Origin: Haloechinothrix aidingensis
GTDB taxonomy: Bacteria; Actinomycetota; Actinomycetes; Mycobacteriales; Pseudonocardiaceae
Assembly: GCF_013450155.1 (NCBI RefSeq)
Contig: NZ_JACCKD010000002.1
Coordinates: 238,531 to 302,530, forward strand
Direction: 5' to 3'
Length of the DNA: 64,000 nt
Part shown: positions 46,410-55,152 of the stretch, one piece after another
Position numbering within the stretch: the first letter of the stretch is position 1
Layout: each line of letters begins with the position of its first letter
Position numbers and translations under genes: made by a program
Notes under the pieces: model-generated
What the model was told of the DNA's origin: nothing
Seen by the model: the letters and a program-made list of their open reading frames with translations, nothing else
Database searches by the model: none

Positions 46410-47480
46410 ATGGTTTGCTTGACATCTCGACACACGCGACGCACCACTCGTTCCGGTGCGTCCCGCATCACGTTGTCCGTACTCACCACGCTCGCGCTCA
46501 CCGCGTCCGCCTGCGGCGTTCCGGACCCGTCCGGAGACCGGGAAGCGACGGGCACGGATCACATCCTCAACTGCGACATCGAGGTTCCCGTCTCGGAACC
46601 GCCCGAGCGGATCTTCGCCGCGTACCAACCGGCCATCGAGATGGCACACGCGCTGGGAGTCAGCGATCGGCTCGTCGGGACCGCCTACCTCGATGCCGAG
46701 GTCCTCGACGAGTACACGCAGGCCCAGCAGGGCCAGCGGTACTACGAGACGCTACCCAGCAGGGAGGAGGTGCTGTCCACCGAGCCGGACTTCGTGCTCT
46801 CCGGTTTCAACGGCGCGTTCACCGACGAGAACTTCGGCACCCGCGCGAGCCTCCGCGAGATCGGTATCGAGAGCTGGATCTTCAGCCCGCTGTGCCCCAG
46901 CGAGGACGGTGCGGGCGACGAGACGATCGATCCGTCCACGGTGACCATCGAGGCTGTCTACGAGGATCTGCGCGATCTCGGGGCGGTGTTCGGCACGGAG
47001 GACGCGGCCGAGGACGTCATCGCGGACATGCGGAAGACGATCGGCGAGGTCGCCGAGACGCTCGATGCGGCGGGTGACGACCTCCGGCGCCCGTCGGTGA
47101 TGATCGGCCGCCCGGATGCCGACGGCTTCCGGATCGCGGCGGGCCCGGACTTCTCCTCCGAGATCCTCTCGCACGCCGGTGGCAGGAACGCCTTCGCCGA
47201 CCTGGACAGCAAGCGGAACGTGGACATCAGCACCGAGGAGCTGATCGATCGCGACCCCGAGCACATCTTCGTGGACGTCTGCTGTGCCGCGGGGATGACC
47301 CCCGAGGACTCCGCGGACGATGTCGAGGCCATCCTGTCTAACCCCGCGCTGGCCAACGTCACCGCCGTCGCCGAGGGCAACGTGCACGAGTTCACGTTCG
47401 CGAACCGGTCGGCGGGGGTGCGCAGCGCCACCGTCATCGCCGAGATCGCCGGGACCATCCACCCCGAGCTGTTCGAGTAG
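46410..47480 (+). CDS. btuF: Cobalamin-type ABC transporter substrate-binding lipoprotein (BtuF-like)
   Basis: 356 residues. ATG 46410 is annotated, but GAAGGATGG overlaps it, so TTG 46419 may be the real start. A signal sequence ends in the lipobox LALTASAC, anchoring the protein outside the membrane. The rest is a FecB/BtuF-type periplasmic-binding fold of class III (PERIFAAYQPAIEMAHALGV, LSTEPDFVLSGFNGAF, LIDRDPEHIFVDVCC). The riboswitch directly upstream indicates a corrinoid ligand. By sequence alone a siderophore-binding protein would be equally likely. Confidence 0.8.
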   Translation: MVCLTSRHTRRTTRSGASRITLSVLTTLALTASACGVPDPSGDREATGTDHILNCDIEVPVSEPPERIFAAYQPAIEMAHALGVSDRLVGTAYLDAEVLDEYTQAQQGQRYYETLPSREEVLSTEPDFVLSGFNGAFTDENFGTRASLREIGIESWIFSPLCPSEDGAGDETIDPSTVTIEAVYEDLRDLGAVFGTEDAAEDVIADMRKTIGEVAETLDAAGDDLRRPSVMIGRPDADGFRIAAGPDFSSEILSHAGGRNAFADLDSKRNVDISTEELIDRDPEHIFVDVCCAAGMTPEDSADDVEAILSNPALANVTAVAEGNVHEFTFANRSAGVRSATVIAEIAGTIHPELFE

Positions 47481-47493
47481 AGGAGGTGCCGCG

Positions 47494-47574
47494 ATGATCG
47501 CCATCGCATCGCGCGCGCACCTCCGTACCGGCCGGGCCGGCACACTCCCGGCACGGCGCAGCGGTACCGGGTAG
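47494..47574 (+). CDS. Possible 26-residue peptide between btuF and first permease
   Basis: ATG 47494 follows a perfect AGGAGG at ideal spacing and opens 26 codons ending in TAG 8 nt before the permease start. The peptide is basic (MIAIASRAHLRTGRAG...) and matches no family I know. It may be a translational-coupling leader for the permease rather than a functional protein. Confidence 0.3.
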   Translation: MIAIASRAHLRTGRAGTLPARRSGTG

Positions 47575-47581
47575 GTCCGCG

Positions 47582-48682
47582 ATGACCACCCAGTCTCCCT
47601 CCTCGGTCATCGCGGCCGCGCCTCCCGTGTGGTCACGCATCCGTAGCTGGTTCACCGCGGCCGTGCAGGGCCAGGGACTGCTGTCCGGGACGTGGTCGCG
47701 CAGCGCGGGCCTGCTCGGGACGGTGCTCGTGCTGGCGGCCGCCATGCTGATGTCCCTGTTGATCGGCCACGAGCGGCTGACCGTCGACGAGGTGCATGCG
47801 GCCTACTTCGCCTACACCGGGTCCGACACCGACCTCGTCGTGCTGCATCTGCGGGTGCCCCGCACGCTGGTCGGGCTGGCCGTCGGAGTCTCGCTCGGTG
47901 CGGCGGGCGTGCTGGTGCAGGGCGTGACGCGCAACCCGCTCGGCGGTCCCGGCATCCTCGGCATCAACGCGGGCGCCTCGCTGGCCACCGTGCTGGCGAT
48001 CAGCGTGCTCGGCGTCACAGCGGTACTCGGGTACGTGTGGTTCGCCTTCGCGGGCGCCGCGCTCGCGGCGGTCGCGGTGTACGCGGTCGGCTCGACCGGC
48101 AGTGGCGGCGCGACACCGGTGAAGCTCGCGCTCGCCGGAGCCGCGGTGACCGCGCTGCTCGGCTCGGTCACCTCCGCGATCATCCTGCGGGACCGGGCAT
48201 CGCTGGACGAGTACCGGTTCTGGGTGGTCGGCTCGCTGGGCGGGGCGGACGGCGCGATGCTGGCGGAGGCGTCGCCGTTCATCGCGGCCGGGCTCGTCCT
48301 GGCGTTCGCCCTGACCCGCTCGCTCAACGCGCTCGCGACGGGGGACGACCTGGCACGCTCGCTCGGGGTCCGGCTCGGCCGCGTGCGAGCGCTCGGCGGG
48401 GTGGCCGTGGTACTGCTCGCCGGAACCGCGACCGCCGCTGCCGGACCGATCGGCTTCGTCGGGCTGGCCGTGCCGCACGTCGCCCGCGCCATAGCCGGCC
48501 CGGACTACCGCTGGATCCTGCCGTGGAGCGCCGTGCTCGCCCCGGCTCTGCTACTCGTGGCCGACATCCTCGGCCGGGTCGTGGCACGGCCCGAGGAGCT
48601 GCAGGTCGGCATCGTGACGGCCCTGGTCGGGGCACCCGTGTTCATCTACCTCGTCCGCCGCAAGCGATTGGCCGGGCTATGA
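47582..48682 (+). CDS. FecCD/BtuC-type ABC permease, first subunit
   Basis: 366 residues from ATG 47582. About ten transmembrane helices with family marks LRVPRTLVGLAVGVSLGAAGVLVQGVTRNPLGGPGILGINAGAS and GPIGFVGLAVPHVAR. Its stop overlaps the next permease start (ATGA). Two distinct permeases side by side are usual for siderophore systems, whereas most B12 importers use a homodimer of one BtuC. Confidence 0.9.
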   Translation: MTTQSPSSVIAAAPPVWSRIRSWFTAAVQGQGLLSGTWSRSAGLLGTVLVLAAAMLMSLLIGHERLTVDEVHAAYFAYTGSDTDLVVLHLRVPRTLVGLAVGVSLGAAGVLVQGVTRNPLGGPGILGINAGASLATVLAISVLGVTAVLGYVWFAFAGAALAAVAVYAVGSTGSGGATPVKLALAGAAVTALLGSVTSAIILRDRASLDEYRFWVVGSLGGADGAMLAEASPFIAAGLVLAFALTRSLNALATGDDLARSLGVRLGRVRALGGVAVVLLAGTATAAAGPIGFVGLAVPHVARAIAGPDYRWILPWSAVLAPALLLVADILGRVVARPEELQVGIVTALVGAPVFIYLVRRKRLAGL

Positions 48683-49779
48683 GCACGCTACCGGGCGAAC
48701 CGCACTCGAGTCCGTCCACATCGGGCGGAACTCCGTTGCCGCGTGGCACGCACGTGCTCCGGTCACACCGGCTGGGCGTTGCCGTGCGGGTCTACCGGCC
48801 CGCGCTGGTGCTCGGCTGCGTGTTGGGCGGGCTGGCGTTCGCGGCCACCGTCGCGTCGCTGGCTCTCGGTGACTTCACCATGACCGTCACGGACGTACTT
48901 TCGGTGTTCACCGGCCGGTCCAGCCCGATGCTGGCGCACGTCGTCGTGGATATGCGGTTGCCACGCGCGCTCACGGCGGCCGGGGTCGGCGCAGCCCTGG
49001 CGATCTCGGGCATGATCCTGCAGCGCCTGGCACACAACCCGCTGGTGAGCCCGGACATCATCGGGATCAACGCGGGTGCGACCACGGCCGCGGTCTGCGC
49101 GATCGTGGCGTTGACCGGCAGCACGCGGCAGGTGACAGGCGCCGCGCTCGCGGGAGCCGTCGGCACGGCACTGCTGCTCTACCTGCTCGCCTACCGGCGC
49201 GGCGTCGCGGGCTACCGGCTGGTGCTCGTCGGTATCGGGCTGACCGCGATGCTGACGTCGGTCACCTCGTACCTGATCACGCGCACGGACCTGAACACGG
49301 CCGCGCGCGCCATGATCTGGCTGACCGGCAGCCTGGCGAACCGGTCCTGGGACCACGTCGGGATCATCTGGCTCGGCCTGGCGGTACTCGCACCGATCGC
49401 GCTCGCCCTGACCAGGCAGCTGCGCCTGCTGCAGCTCGGCGACGACACCGCTGCCGCGCTCGGCGGCCGGGTGCAGCTCGCACGTGCCGCGTTGCTGTTC
49501 ACCGCCGCGGCGACCGCTGCTGGCGCGACCGCGGTCGCGGGTCCTGTGGCCTTCGTGGCGCTTGTGGCCCCGCAGATCGTGCGCAGGCTGCTGCGCGAGC
49601 GGGCCGTGGCGTTGCTGCCGGCCGCGGCCTGCGGCGCGCTCCTGGTACTCGGCGCCGACCTGCTCGCGCGCACCGCGTTCGGCGGCACCGAGCTGCCGGT
49701 CGGCGTGCTGACCGGCGTTCTCGGCGCACCGTACCTGCTGTACTTGCTCACCAGGATGAACAGGATCGGACAGGCATGA
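48679..49779 (+). CDS. FecCD/BtuC-type ABC permease, second subunit
   Basis: 366 residues from ATG 48679, overlapping the first permease by 4 nt. Family marks include [44 protein letters not shown] and [17 protein letters not shown]. It probably forms a heterodimer with the first permease. Its stop overlaps the ATPase start (ATGA), so all three are translationally coupled. Confidence 0.9.
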   Translation: MSTLPGEPHSSPSTSGGTPLPRGTHVLRSHRLGVAVRVYRPALVLGCVLGGLAFAATVASLALGDFTMTVTDVLSVFTGRSSPMLAHVVVDMRLPRALTAAGVGAALAISGMILQRLAHNPLVSPDIIGINAGATTAAVCAIVALTGSTRQVTGAALAGAVGTALLLYLLAYRRGVAGYRLVLVGIGLTAMLTSVTSYLITRTDLNTAARAMIWLTGSLANRSWDHVGIIWLGLAVLAPIALALTRQLRLLQLGDDTAAALGGRVQLARAALLFTAAATAAGATAVAGPVAFVALVAPQIVRRLLRERAVALLPAAACGALLVLGADLLARTAFGGTELPVGVLTGVLGAPYLLYLLTRMNRIGQA

Positions 49780-50594
49780 GCACTCAGCCACACACCACGG
49801 GCGGGCGGATCGCCACCAGTGACCTGACACTGGGCTACGACGGTAGCCCGATCATCTCCGAGCTGTCGCTCGAGCTCCCGCCCGCTCGGATCACGTGCAT
49901 CGTCGGGGCGAACGGGTGCGGCAAGTCCACCCTGCTGCGCGGGCTCGGCCGCCTGCTGCGCCCGCGCGACGGTTCGGTCACGCTGGACGGCGAGGAGATC
50001 GCCAGGATGCCGACCGGCAAGCTCGCCACCCGGCTCGGCCTGCTACCCCAGCAGCCCCTCGCACCGGACGGCATCACGGTGTCCGATCTGGTCGGTCGCG
50101 GGAGGCATCCGCACCAGCGGTGGTTCCGGCAGTGGTCGCGGGCGGACGAGGCCGCGGTGCGCTCGGCCCTGGATGCGACGGGACTGACCGGGCTGTCGGA
50201 TGCTGCCGTCGACGAGCTGTCCGGGGGCCAGCGGCAGCGCGCCTGGATCGCGCTCGCGCTGGCTCAGCAGACCGAGACCATGCTGCTCGACGAGCCGACG
50301 ACGTTTCTCGATCTCGCACACCAGATCGAGGTGCTGGACCTGCTCGCCGAGCTCAACAGCGAGCACGGGCGCACCGTGGTGCTTGTCCTGCACGACCTGA
50401 ACCTGGCGTGCCGTTACGCGGATCATCTCATCGCCATGCGGGACGGCGCCGTAGCGGCCACGGGCGAGCCTGCCGAGATCGTCACGGCCGACCTGGTGCG
50501 CGAGGTCTTCGGGCTGCCGTGCGAGGTGATGGACGACCCGCTGACGCATACCCCGCTCGTGCTCCCCCGTCCCGGCGCGCGCAAGCGGCGCTGA
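49776..50594 (+). CDS. ABC importer ATP-binding protein (BtuD/FepC-type)
   Basis: 272 residues from ATG 49776. Walker [10 protein letters not shown], signature [12 protein letters not shown], Walker [13 protein letters not shown] and the H-loop LVLHD are all intact. The [19 protein letters not shown] segment is characteristic of siderophore-type ATPases such as FepC. Together with the riboswitch this suggests a FepC-lineage transporter recruited for cobalamin or another corrinoid. It is the last gene of the operon. Confidence 0.9.
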   Translation: MSTQPHTTGGRIATSDLTLGYDGSPIISELSLELPPARITCIVGANGCGKSTLLRGLGRLLRPRDGSVTLDGEEIARMPTGKLATRLGLLPQQPLAPDGITVSDLVGRGRHPHQRWFRQWSRADEAAVRSALDATGLTGLSDAAVDELSGGQRQRAWIALALAQQTETMLLDEPTTFLDLAHQIEVLDLLAELNSEHGRTVVLVLHDLNLACRYADHLIAMRDGAVAATGEPAEIVTADLVREVFGLPCEVMDDPLTHTPLVLPRPGARKRR

Positions 50595-50989
50595 GCATCC
50601 CGGTGTCCCGTTCACCGACCGGACTCCCCACGGCGCCCAGCCCTCCGGGTTGTCACTCTATCGGGTCACATTTCGCGAATTACTCGGCGTATCACCGCTG
50701 ACGCTCGATCGTGCGACACGGAATCGAGTCGTCCTCACCATGGAGCAATCACACGCCGTAACCATGCACTGTCGATCACGACCCTGCCGCGTGAAGAATA
50801 CTCAACCGGCCCGGTGAAAACACGAAAGTACTACACGTTTAGACTCGGTCCATTTCGCACCCTCCGGCGGCGCGCCCCGACCGGCACCGGCTCCCGCGTT
50901 GACACCGCCCGTCCGGCCTGAAAACCTTCTCACCGCTTTCGAAAGCACGTCAGAAGGATCAACAAGTCAATCCATTAAGGAGCCCCTCA
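50595..50989. other. 395-nt lower-GC leader upstream of the small peptide gene
   Basis: No supported gene. The region is noticeably more AT-rich than its surroundings (for example 50660-50850). It holds a TTGACA at 50899-50904 without a convincing -10 hexamer, and ends in the strong ribosome binding site AAGGAG at 50977-50982. Confidence 0.5.
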
Positions 50990-51091
50990 ATGATCGAAAC
51001 GTTCGCCATGTGCACCGGATACTGCACCGACGGCGACATCGTCTCCGGCATTCTCGCCGGCATGGCCAACGTCCTCGGCTGGCTTGTCTGA
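50990..51091 (+). CDS. 33-residue Cys-containing peptide, unknown
   Basis: ATG 50990 is 7 nt after a perfect AAGGAG. The 33-codon frame begins MIETFAMCTGYCTDGD and ends with a hydrophobic, Gly-containing stretch (IVSGILAGMANVLGWLV) before TGA. Two Cys in a CxxxC spacing and the amphipathic tail suggest a secreted, membrane-active or modified peptide (RiPP precursor, bacteriocin, toxin or signal). No modification enzyme, protease or dedicated exporter is adjacent; the ABC genes upstream belong to the cobalamin operon. I do not recognise the family. It is an orphan gene flanked by long non-coding DNA. Confidence 0.6.
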   Translation: MIETFAMCTGYCTDGDIVSGILAGMANVLGWLV

Positions 51092-51296
51092 GGTCTCGTG
51101 CCATGCCGCTGGGCAGGCTCACACGTTGGCGCGGGTACGAGCCTGACCAGCACATCGCATCAGGACGGCCGGACCGGCTGTCCGCTCTCCGGGTACGTGG
51201 TCGAACGTCCTACTGGCGCGGTGCGACGTTCCTCAGCCACCACGACCCGGAAGCACGACCCTGCTCGCGAAGCAGCAGGCATATCTGACCGGTCAG

Positions 51297-51334
51297 GAAC
51301 GGGTCGCCCGCCGAGCACGGCGGGCGACCCGTTC
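51297..51334. terminator. Strong hairpin terminator
   Basis: 17-bp perfect arms (51297-51313 and 51318-51334) with a 4-nt loop, 39 nt beyond the flippase stop (51373). It may also end the peptide transcript coming from the left. Confidence 0.8.
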
Positions 51335-51372
51335 GCCGTATTCCGGCGGGTCGGCCCGGCACGACGCCGTGC

Positions 51373-52857
51373 TCACCGCGTACGGGCGGCACGCTCCCGT
51401 AACCGGGGTGAGACGGTACGGACCGTGGGCAGTCCCCTGCCGGCCTCGATGGCCACGAGTCCCAGCGACAACGCCCCCGCCGCCGCGAGCACGTGCCCGC
51501 CCGAAGCGACGAGCGCGGCGAGCACGAGCAGGCACAGCAGGCCCCCGAACGCCAGCTCCGGGCCGAGCCGCGCGCGCCACCCGGTGGCGAGCGGACCGCG
51601 GGCCAGCCAGGTGAACGCGAGGCACTGCACGACCATCGCGCCGACCAGGCCGACCGCCGTACCGACCCCGCCTGCCGACATCGCTCCCAGCGGCACGGCC
51701 ACGGTCGCGAACGCGGATCCGGTCGCGACGCCCCGCAGTAGCAGCGCGCGGCGACCGGCGGCCATCAACACCTGACCGGCGAGGCTCGAGAAACACAGCG
51801 CGGGAAACAGCCACGCCAGGATGCGCAGCACGGCACCGCTGTCGGCATACCCCGCGTCGTAGAGCAGCCGGATGATGCCGGGAGCAAGCACGGTGGTCAA
51901 CAGCGCGGCCGCGATCGAGGCACGTAGCGTCAGCGCAAGCGCACGGCCACTGAACTCGCCGAGCCGCCCCTCCCCGTCGGCGTGCCTGCGCACCATCTCC
52001 GGGTAGGAGGCGTTCGTGATGACCAGCGCGGCTACCGCGGCGACAAGCATCAACCGCGCGGCCGCCGCGTAGATGCCGACCTCGTAGCTGCTACGCAGCA
52101 GGCCGAGGACCACGGTGTCCATCATCTGCGAGTAGTGGATGAGCGCCAGGCTGCCAAGGATCGGCAGACCCGCTGCCAGGGTGGCGCGTACCCCTGCCGT
52201 GCTGGGTAGTTCAGCGCGGAGCCCGCCACGCCACACCAGGATGGCCAGTGCGAGCACGGCCCCGGCCAGCTGGCCCATCCACATCGTCATGATGACCCAG
52301 ACCGGCTGCCGGGTCAGCAACACGACCCCGACGGCCGCGCAGGCCGCTACGGCCTGGGTCACCACCTTCACCAGCGCCGCCGCCCGCATCCACTCAAGGG
52401 CCTGCAGCGCGTAGACCGTGCTCAACGCCTGCGCGAGGGCCACGGGTGCCGCGGCCACGATCAGCACGGACGTGCCTGCGGGCAACGGAGCGACCAGCGC
52501 GATCACCGCGAGGGTCCCCATCGCGGCGACCGCGAGCGCGACCTGGGCGGCCAGGGTCTGTGCGACGATGCGGGACAGCTCGCCCGGTCGCCGGACGATC
52601 TCGCGCTGCGACCACAGGGTGATCCCACCGTCGCCGAGCGCGGTCAGGTAGAGCACGATCACCTGGGCGAACGCCACCCGACCGAAGGTTTCCGGCCCGA
52701 GGACCCGTGCGACGACCACGAGAGCCAAGAACGACAGGCCCCGCCCGATGATCTCGGCCGTGCCGAGTGACAGCAGGTAACCGCCCAGCCTGCGCGCCGT
52801 ACTGCCACCGCGTTCTCCGGTGCTCTGCTCGGGCTGACCGCTACCGCGCGCCGACAC
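51373..52857 (-). CDS. Polysaccharide flippase (Wzx/MOP family)
   Basis: 494 residues from GTG 52857, overlapping the end of the upstream glycosyltransferase gene by 17 nt. About fourteen hydrophobic helices. The N-terminal GTAEIIGRGLSFLALVVVARVLGPETFGRVAFAQ is the typical polysaccharide_synt motif. It translocates undecaprenyl-linked repeat units across the membrane. Together with the Wzy-like polymerase at 61906-63288 it would form a Wzx/Wzy export route for an exopolysaccharide. Confidence 0.9.
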   Translation of the reverse strand: MSARGSGQPEQSTGERGGSTARRLGGYLLSLGTAEIIGRGLSFLALVVVARVLGPETFGRVAFAQVIVLYLTALGDGGITLWSQREIVRRPGELSRIVAQTLAAQVALAVAAMGTLAVIALVAPLPAGTSVLIVAAAPVALAQALSTVYALQALEWMRAAALVKVVTQAVAACAAVGVVLLTRQPVWVIMTMWMGQLAGAVLALAILVWRGGLRAELPSTAGVRATLAAGLPILGSLALIHYSQMMDTVVLGLLRSSYEVGIYAAAARLMLVAAVAALVITNASYPEMVRRHADGEGRLGEFSGRALALTLRASIAAALLTTVLAPGIIRLLYDAGYADSGAVLRILAWLFPALCFSSLAGQVLMAAGRRALLLRGVATGSAFATVAVPLGAMSAGGVGTAVGLVGAMVVQCLAFTWLARGPLATGWRARLGPELAFGGLLCLLVLAALVASGGHVLAAAGALSLGLVAIEAGRGLPTVRTVSPRLRERAARTR

Positions 52858-53929
52858 CGATCACGTCCTCGATCTGATCCAGGTAGTGCGGGACGATGTC
52901 GCGCCACGACAGGTGGTTGGTGACGAACTCCCTGCCGCGCCCGGACAGCTCGGCACCCCGCTCGCTCAGCTCGATCAGCCCGGCGGCGAGCATGTCCGTA
53001 TCCAGCTCCGTCACCAGCGCCGCACGTTCCGCGGAGAGCGCGGGCGCGAGGTTGATCCTGTCCGAGACGAGGCACGGCACACCGAGCGCCAGGTTCTCGG
53101 CGACCGCGATCGGGATGCAGTCCCAGCGCGACGGGTGGACGAACCCGGCACTGCCGAGGACGAAGTCACGCTTGTCCGCACCCCGGATCGGCCCGGACAC
53201 CCGTACCCAGTCGCCGAGACCGAGCGCGTCGACGAGCCCTTTGGTGTACGCGAGACCTCCTTCGTAGTCCACGCCGTGCATCCGTAGCCGGGGCCTGCAC
53301 GCGGCAGGGAGCGTGGACAGCGCGTACAGCAGCATGTCGATTCCCTTGTTGCGCACCGCGTAGCGTCCGTACCACGCCAGGTAGTCCCCGCCCGGCCGCC
53401 ACCGCTCCGCGGGCACGTCGAATCCCGGCGGTGCGATGACGCACCGGGTGGCGGGCTCGATGCGCCGGACGTGCTCGGCCTCTGCGGGAAACCACACGTG
53501 CGCCGCGGCGGCGCCACGCAACACGGACGCCTCGAGCGCACGGCGCAGCCGCCGTGGCTGCCTCAGGTAGCCGATCCACGTGGGTTCGAACACGCCGTGC
53601 GGGACCACGACGTACGGCACTCCTGCCCGCCGTGCTGCCCGGGCGGCCACCAGGTTCGCGGTGAACCACGCCTCGTGCAGCACGAGCACGTCGACGTCGT
53701 GCAGCGCCTTGTCGAGACCGACGGGAACCCGTGTCGGCCGCCCCCGCCCGATGTCGCGGACCTGCCGTAGCTCGGCAGCACCGTACCGGGCGGGCTCGGG
53801 CGGCGCACCGTGATGCAGGACGACGACCTGCTCGGCCGCGTCGAGCATCGCGTGCGTCCACTGTGCGATGGCCGCGACCACTCCCGAGTGCTCCCCTGCG
53901 GCACCGGGGTAGTAATGCGCGAACTTCAT
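52841..53929 (-). CDS. GT4-family glycosyltransferase
   Basis: 362 residues from ATG 53929. GT-B fold with N-terminal MKFAHYYPGAAGEHSGVVAA, VPYVVVPHGVFEPTWIG and the donor-side segment WYGRYAVRNKGIDMLLYAL. The E-x7-E motif is modified (HPSRWDCIPIAVAENLALG). It belongs to the exopolysaccharide operon epimerase, glycosyltransferase, flippase on the minus strand. Donor and acceptor sugars are unknown. Confidence 0.86.
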   Translation of the reverse strand: MKFAHYYPGAAGEHSGVVAAIAQWTHAMLDAAEQVVVLHHGAPPEPARYGAAELRQVRDIGRGRPTRVPVGLDKALHDVDVLVLHEAWFTANLVAARAARRAGVPYVVVPHGVFEPTWIGYLRQPRRLRRALEASVLRGAAAAHVWFPAEAEHVRRIEPATRCVIAPPGFDVPAERWRPGGDYLAWYGRYAVRNKGIDMLLYALSTLPAACRPRLRMHGVDYEGGLAYTKGLVDALGLGDWVRVSGPIRGADKRDFVLGSAGFVHPSRWDCIPIAVAENLALGVPCLVSDRINLAPALSAERAALVTELDTDMLAAGLIELSERGAELSGRGREFVTNHLSWRDIVPHYLDQIEDVIGVGAR

Positions 53930-53954
53930 GCGTTGCCCCTGTCGTCGGTCGTCG

Positions 53955-54971
53955 TCACGCCGGCTGCCGGTAGGTCACCGATGACTCCGCGGCGAGTGCC
54001 GCGGCGACCTGTTGCTCGATCCAGGGGTATGTCACGGCGAGCCCGTCCCGCAGCGTGGTGGAGGGCTCCCAGCCGAACGCCCGCTGGATGAGCGTGTTGT
54101 CGCTGCATCGCCCGCGGACACCCTGCGGGGCGTCGAGCCGGTAGTTGCGCCGCAGCTCGACACCCGCGATCTCCTGCACGACGTCGACGAGCTGGTTGAT
54201 GGTCACCAGCTCGGCGCTACCCAGGTTGAGCGGGTCGGTGACATCGCCGTCCGCGATCCGGATGGTCCCGTCCACGCAGTCGTCGACGTACATGAAGCTG
54301 CGGGTCTGCTCGCCGTCTCCCCAGATCTCGAGGCGCGGGTCGCCGGTGAGCTTCGCGGTGGCGACCTTGCGGCAGATCGCCGCAGGCGCCTTCTCCCTGC
54401 CGCCGTCCCACGCGCCGTACGGACCGTAGACGTTGTGGTACCGCGCGACGCGCGTGCCCAGCTGGTAGTCCTCCCGGAAGTGCCGTGCCATCCGTTCGGA
54501 GAACAGCTTCTCCCAGCCGTAGCCGTCCTCCGGCATGGCAGGGTAGGCGTCGCTCTCCCGCAGGAAGGTCGCGTCCGGCCGGTCCTGCCTGTCCGCGGCG
54601 TAGACGCAGGCCGACGAGGAGTAGAAGAAGCGTTCCACGCCCGCGTCCTTGGCGGCGGCGAGCATGTGGATGCTGATCAGCGCGGAGAGCATGCACTCGG
54701 CCTTGTGATTCTCGATGAATCCGATACCCCCCATGTCGGCGGCGAGATTGTAGACCTGGTCCACCCCGTCCACCACTTCTCGACAATTCTGAAGATATTT
54801 CAGGTCGCGCACCGTGTTCTCGGCTTCCGTACTGCACTGCTCCCATTCTTGAACAGGCTTCACATCTACCGCACGGACGGCGTCACCGCGATTGATCAAT
54901 GCTTGCACCAGATGTCCACCGATGAACCCCCCAGCCCCCGTGACCAGCACAGAGTGTCGATTTCCGCGCAT
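53955..54971 (-). CDS. NAD-dependent epimerase, GDP-mannose 3,5-epimerase-like
   Basis: 338 residues from ATG 54971 (GGAG upstream). It is an extended SDR with NAD motif GAGGFIGGH (residues 12-20) and catalytic YGWEK. The segments AADMGGIGFIENHKAECM, YSSSACVY and GYGWEKLFSERMARHF closely follow GDP-mannose 3,5-epimerase, which makes GDP-L-galactose/L-gulose. It would supply an unusual L-sugar for the exopolysaccharide. Other related epimerase activities remain possible. Confidence 0.82.
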   Translation of the reverse strand: MRGNRHSVLVTGAGGFIGGHLVQALINRGDAVRAVDVKPVQEWEQCSTEAENTVRDLKYLQNCREVVDGVDQVYNLAADMGGIGFIENHKAECMLSALISIHMLAAAKDAGVERFFYSSSACVYAADRQDRPDATFLRESDAYPAMPEDGYGWEKLFSERMARHFREDYQLGTRVARYHNVYGPYGAWDGGREKAPAAICRKVATAKLTGDPRLEIWGDGEQTRSFMYVDDCVDGTIRIADGDVTDPLNLGSAELVTINQLVDVVQEIAGVELRRNYRLDAPQGVRGRCSDNTLIQRAFGWEPSTTLRDGLAVTYPWIEQQVAAALAAESSVTYRQPA

Positions 54972-55152
54972 GAAAACTCCTCAAATATCAGAACTGTCGG
55001 AACGTCGTTCACGTTCTTCGACGTGGCCGTCTCCTCGATCGGTAGCGCTACTGAAGGGCGTAACGACAACCCCTGTTATGTCGTTACGCATGAATGTAGA
55101 AGGTTGTGAACGCGAACCACTAATCGTTCGCACTGACCACGGGAGTGTGCTG

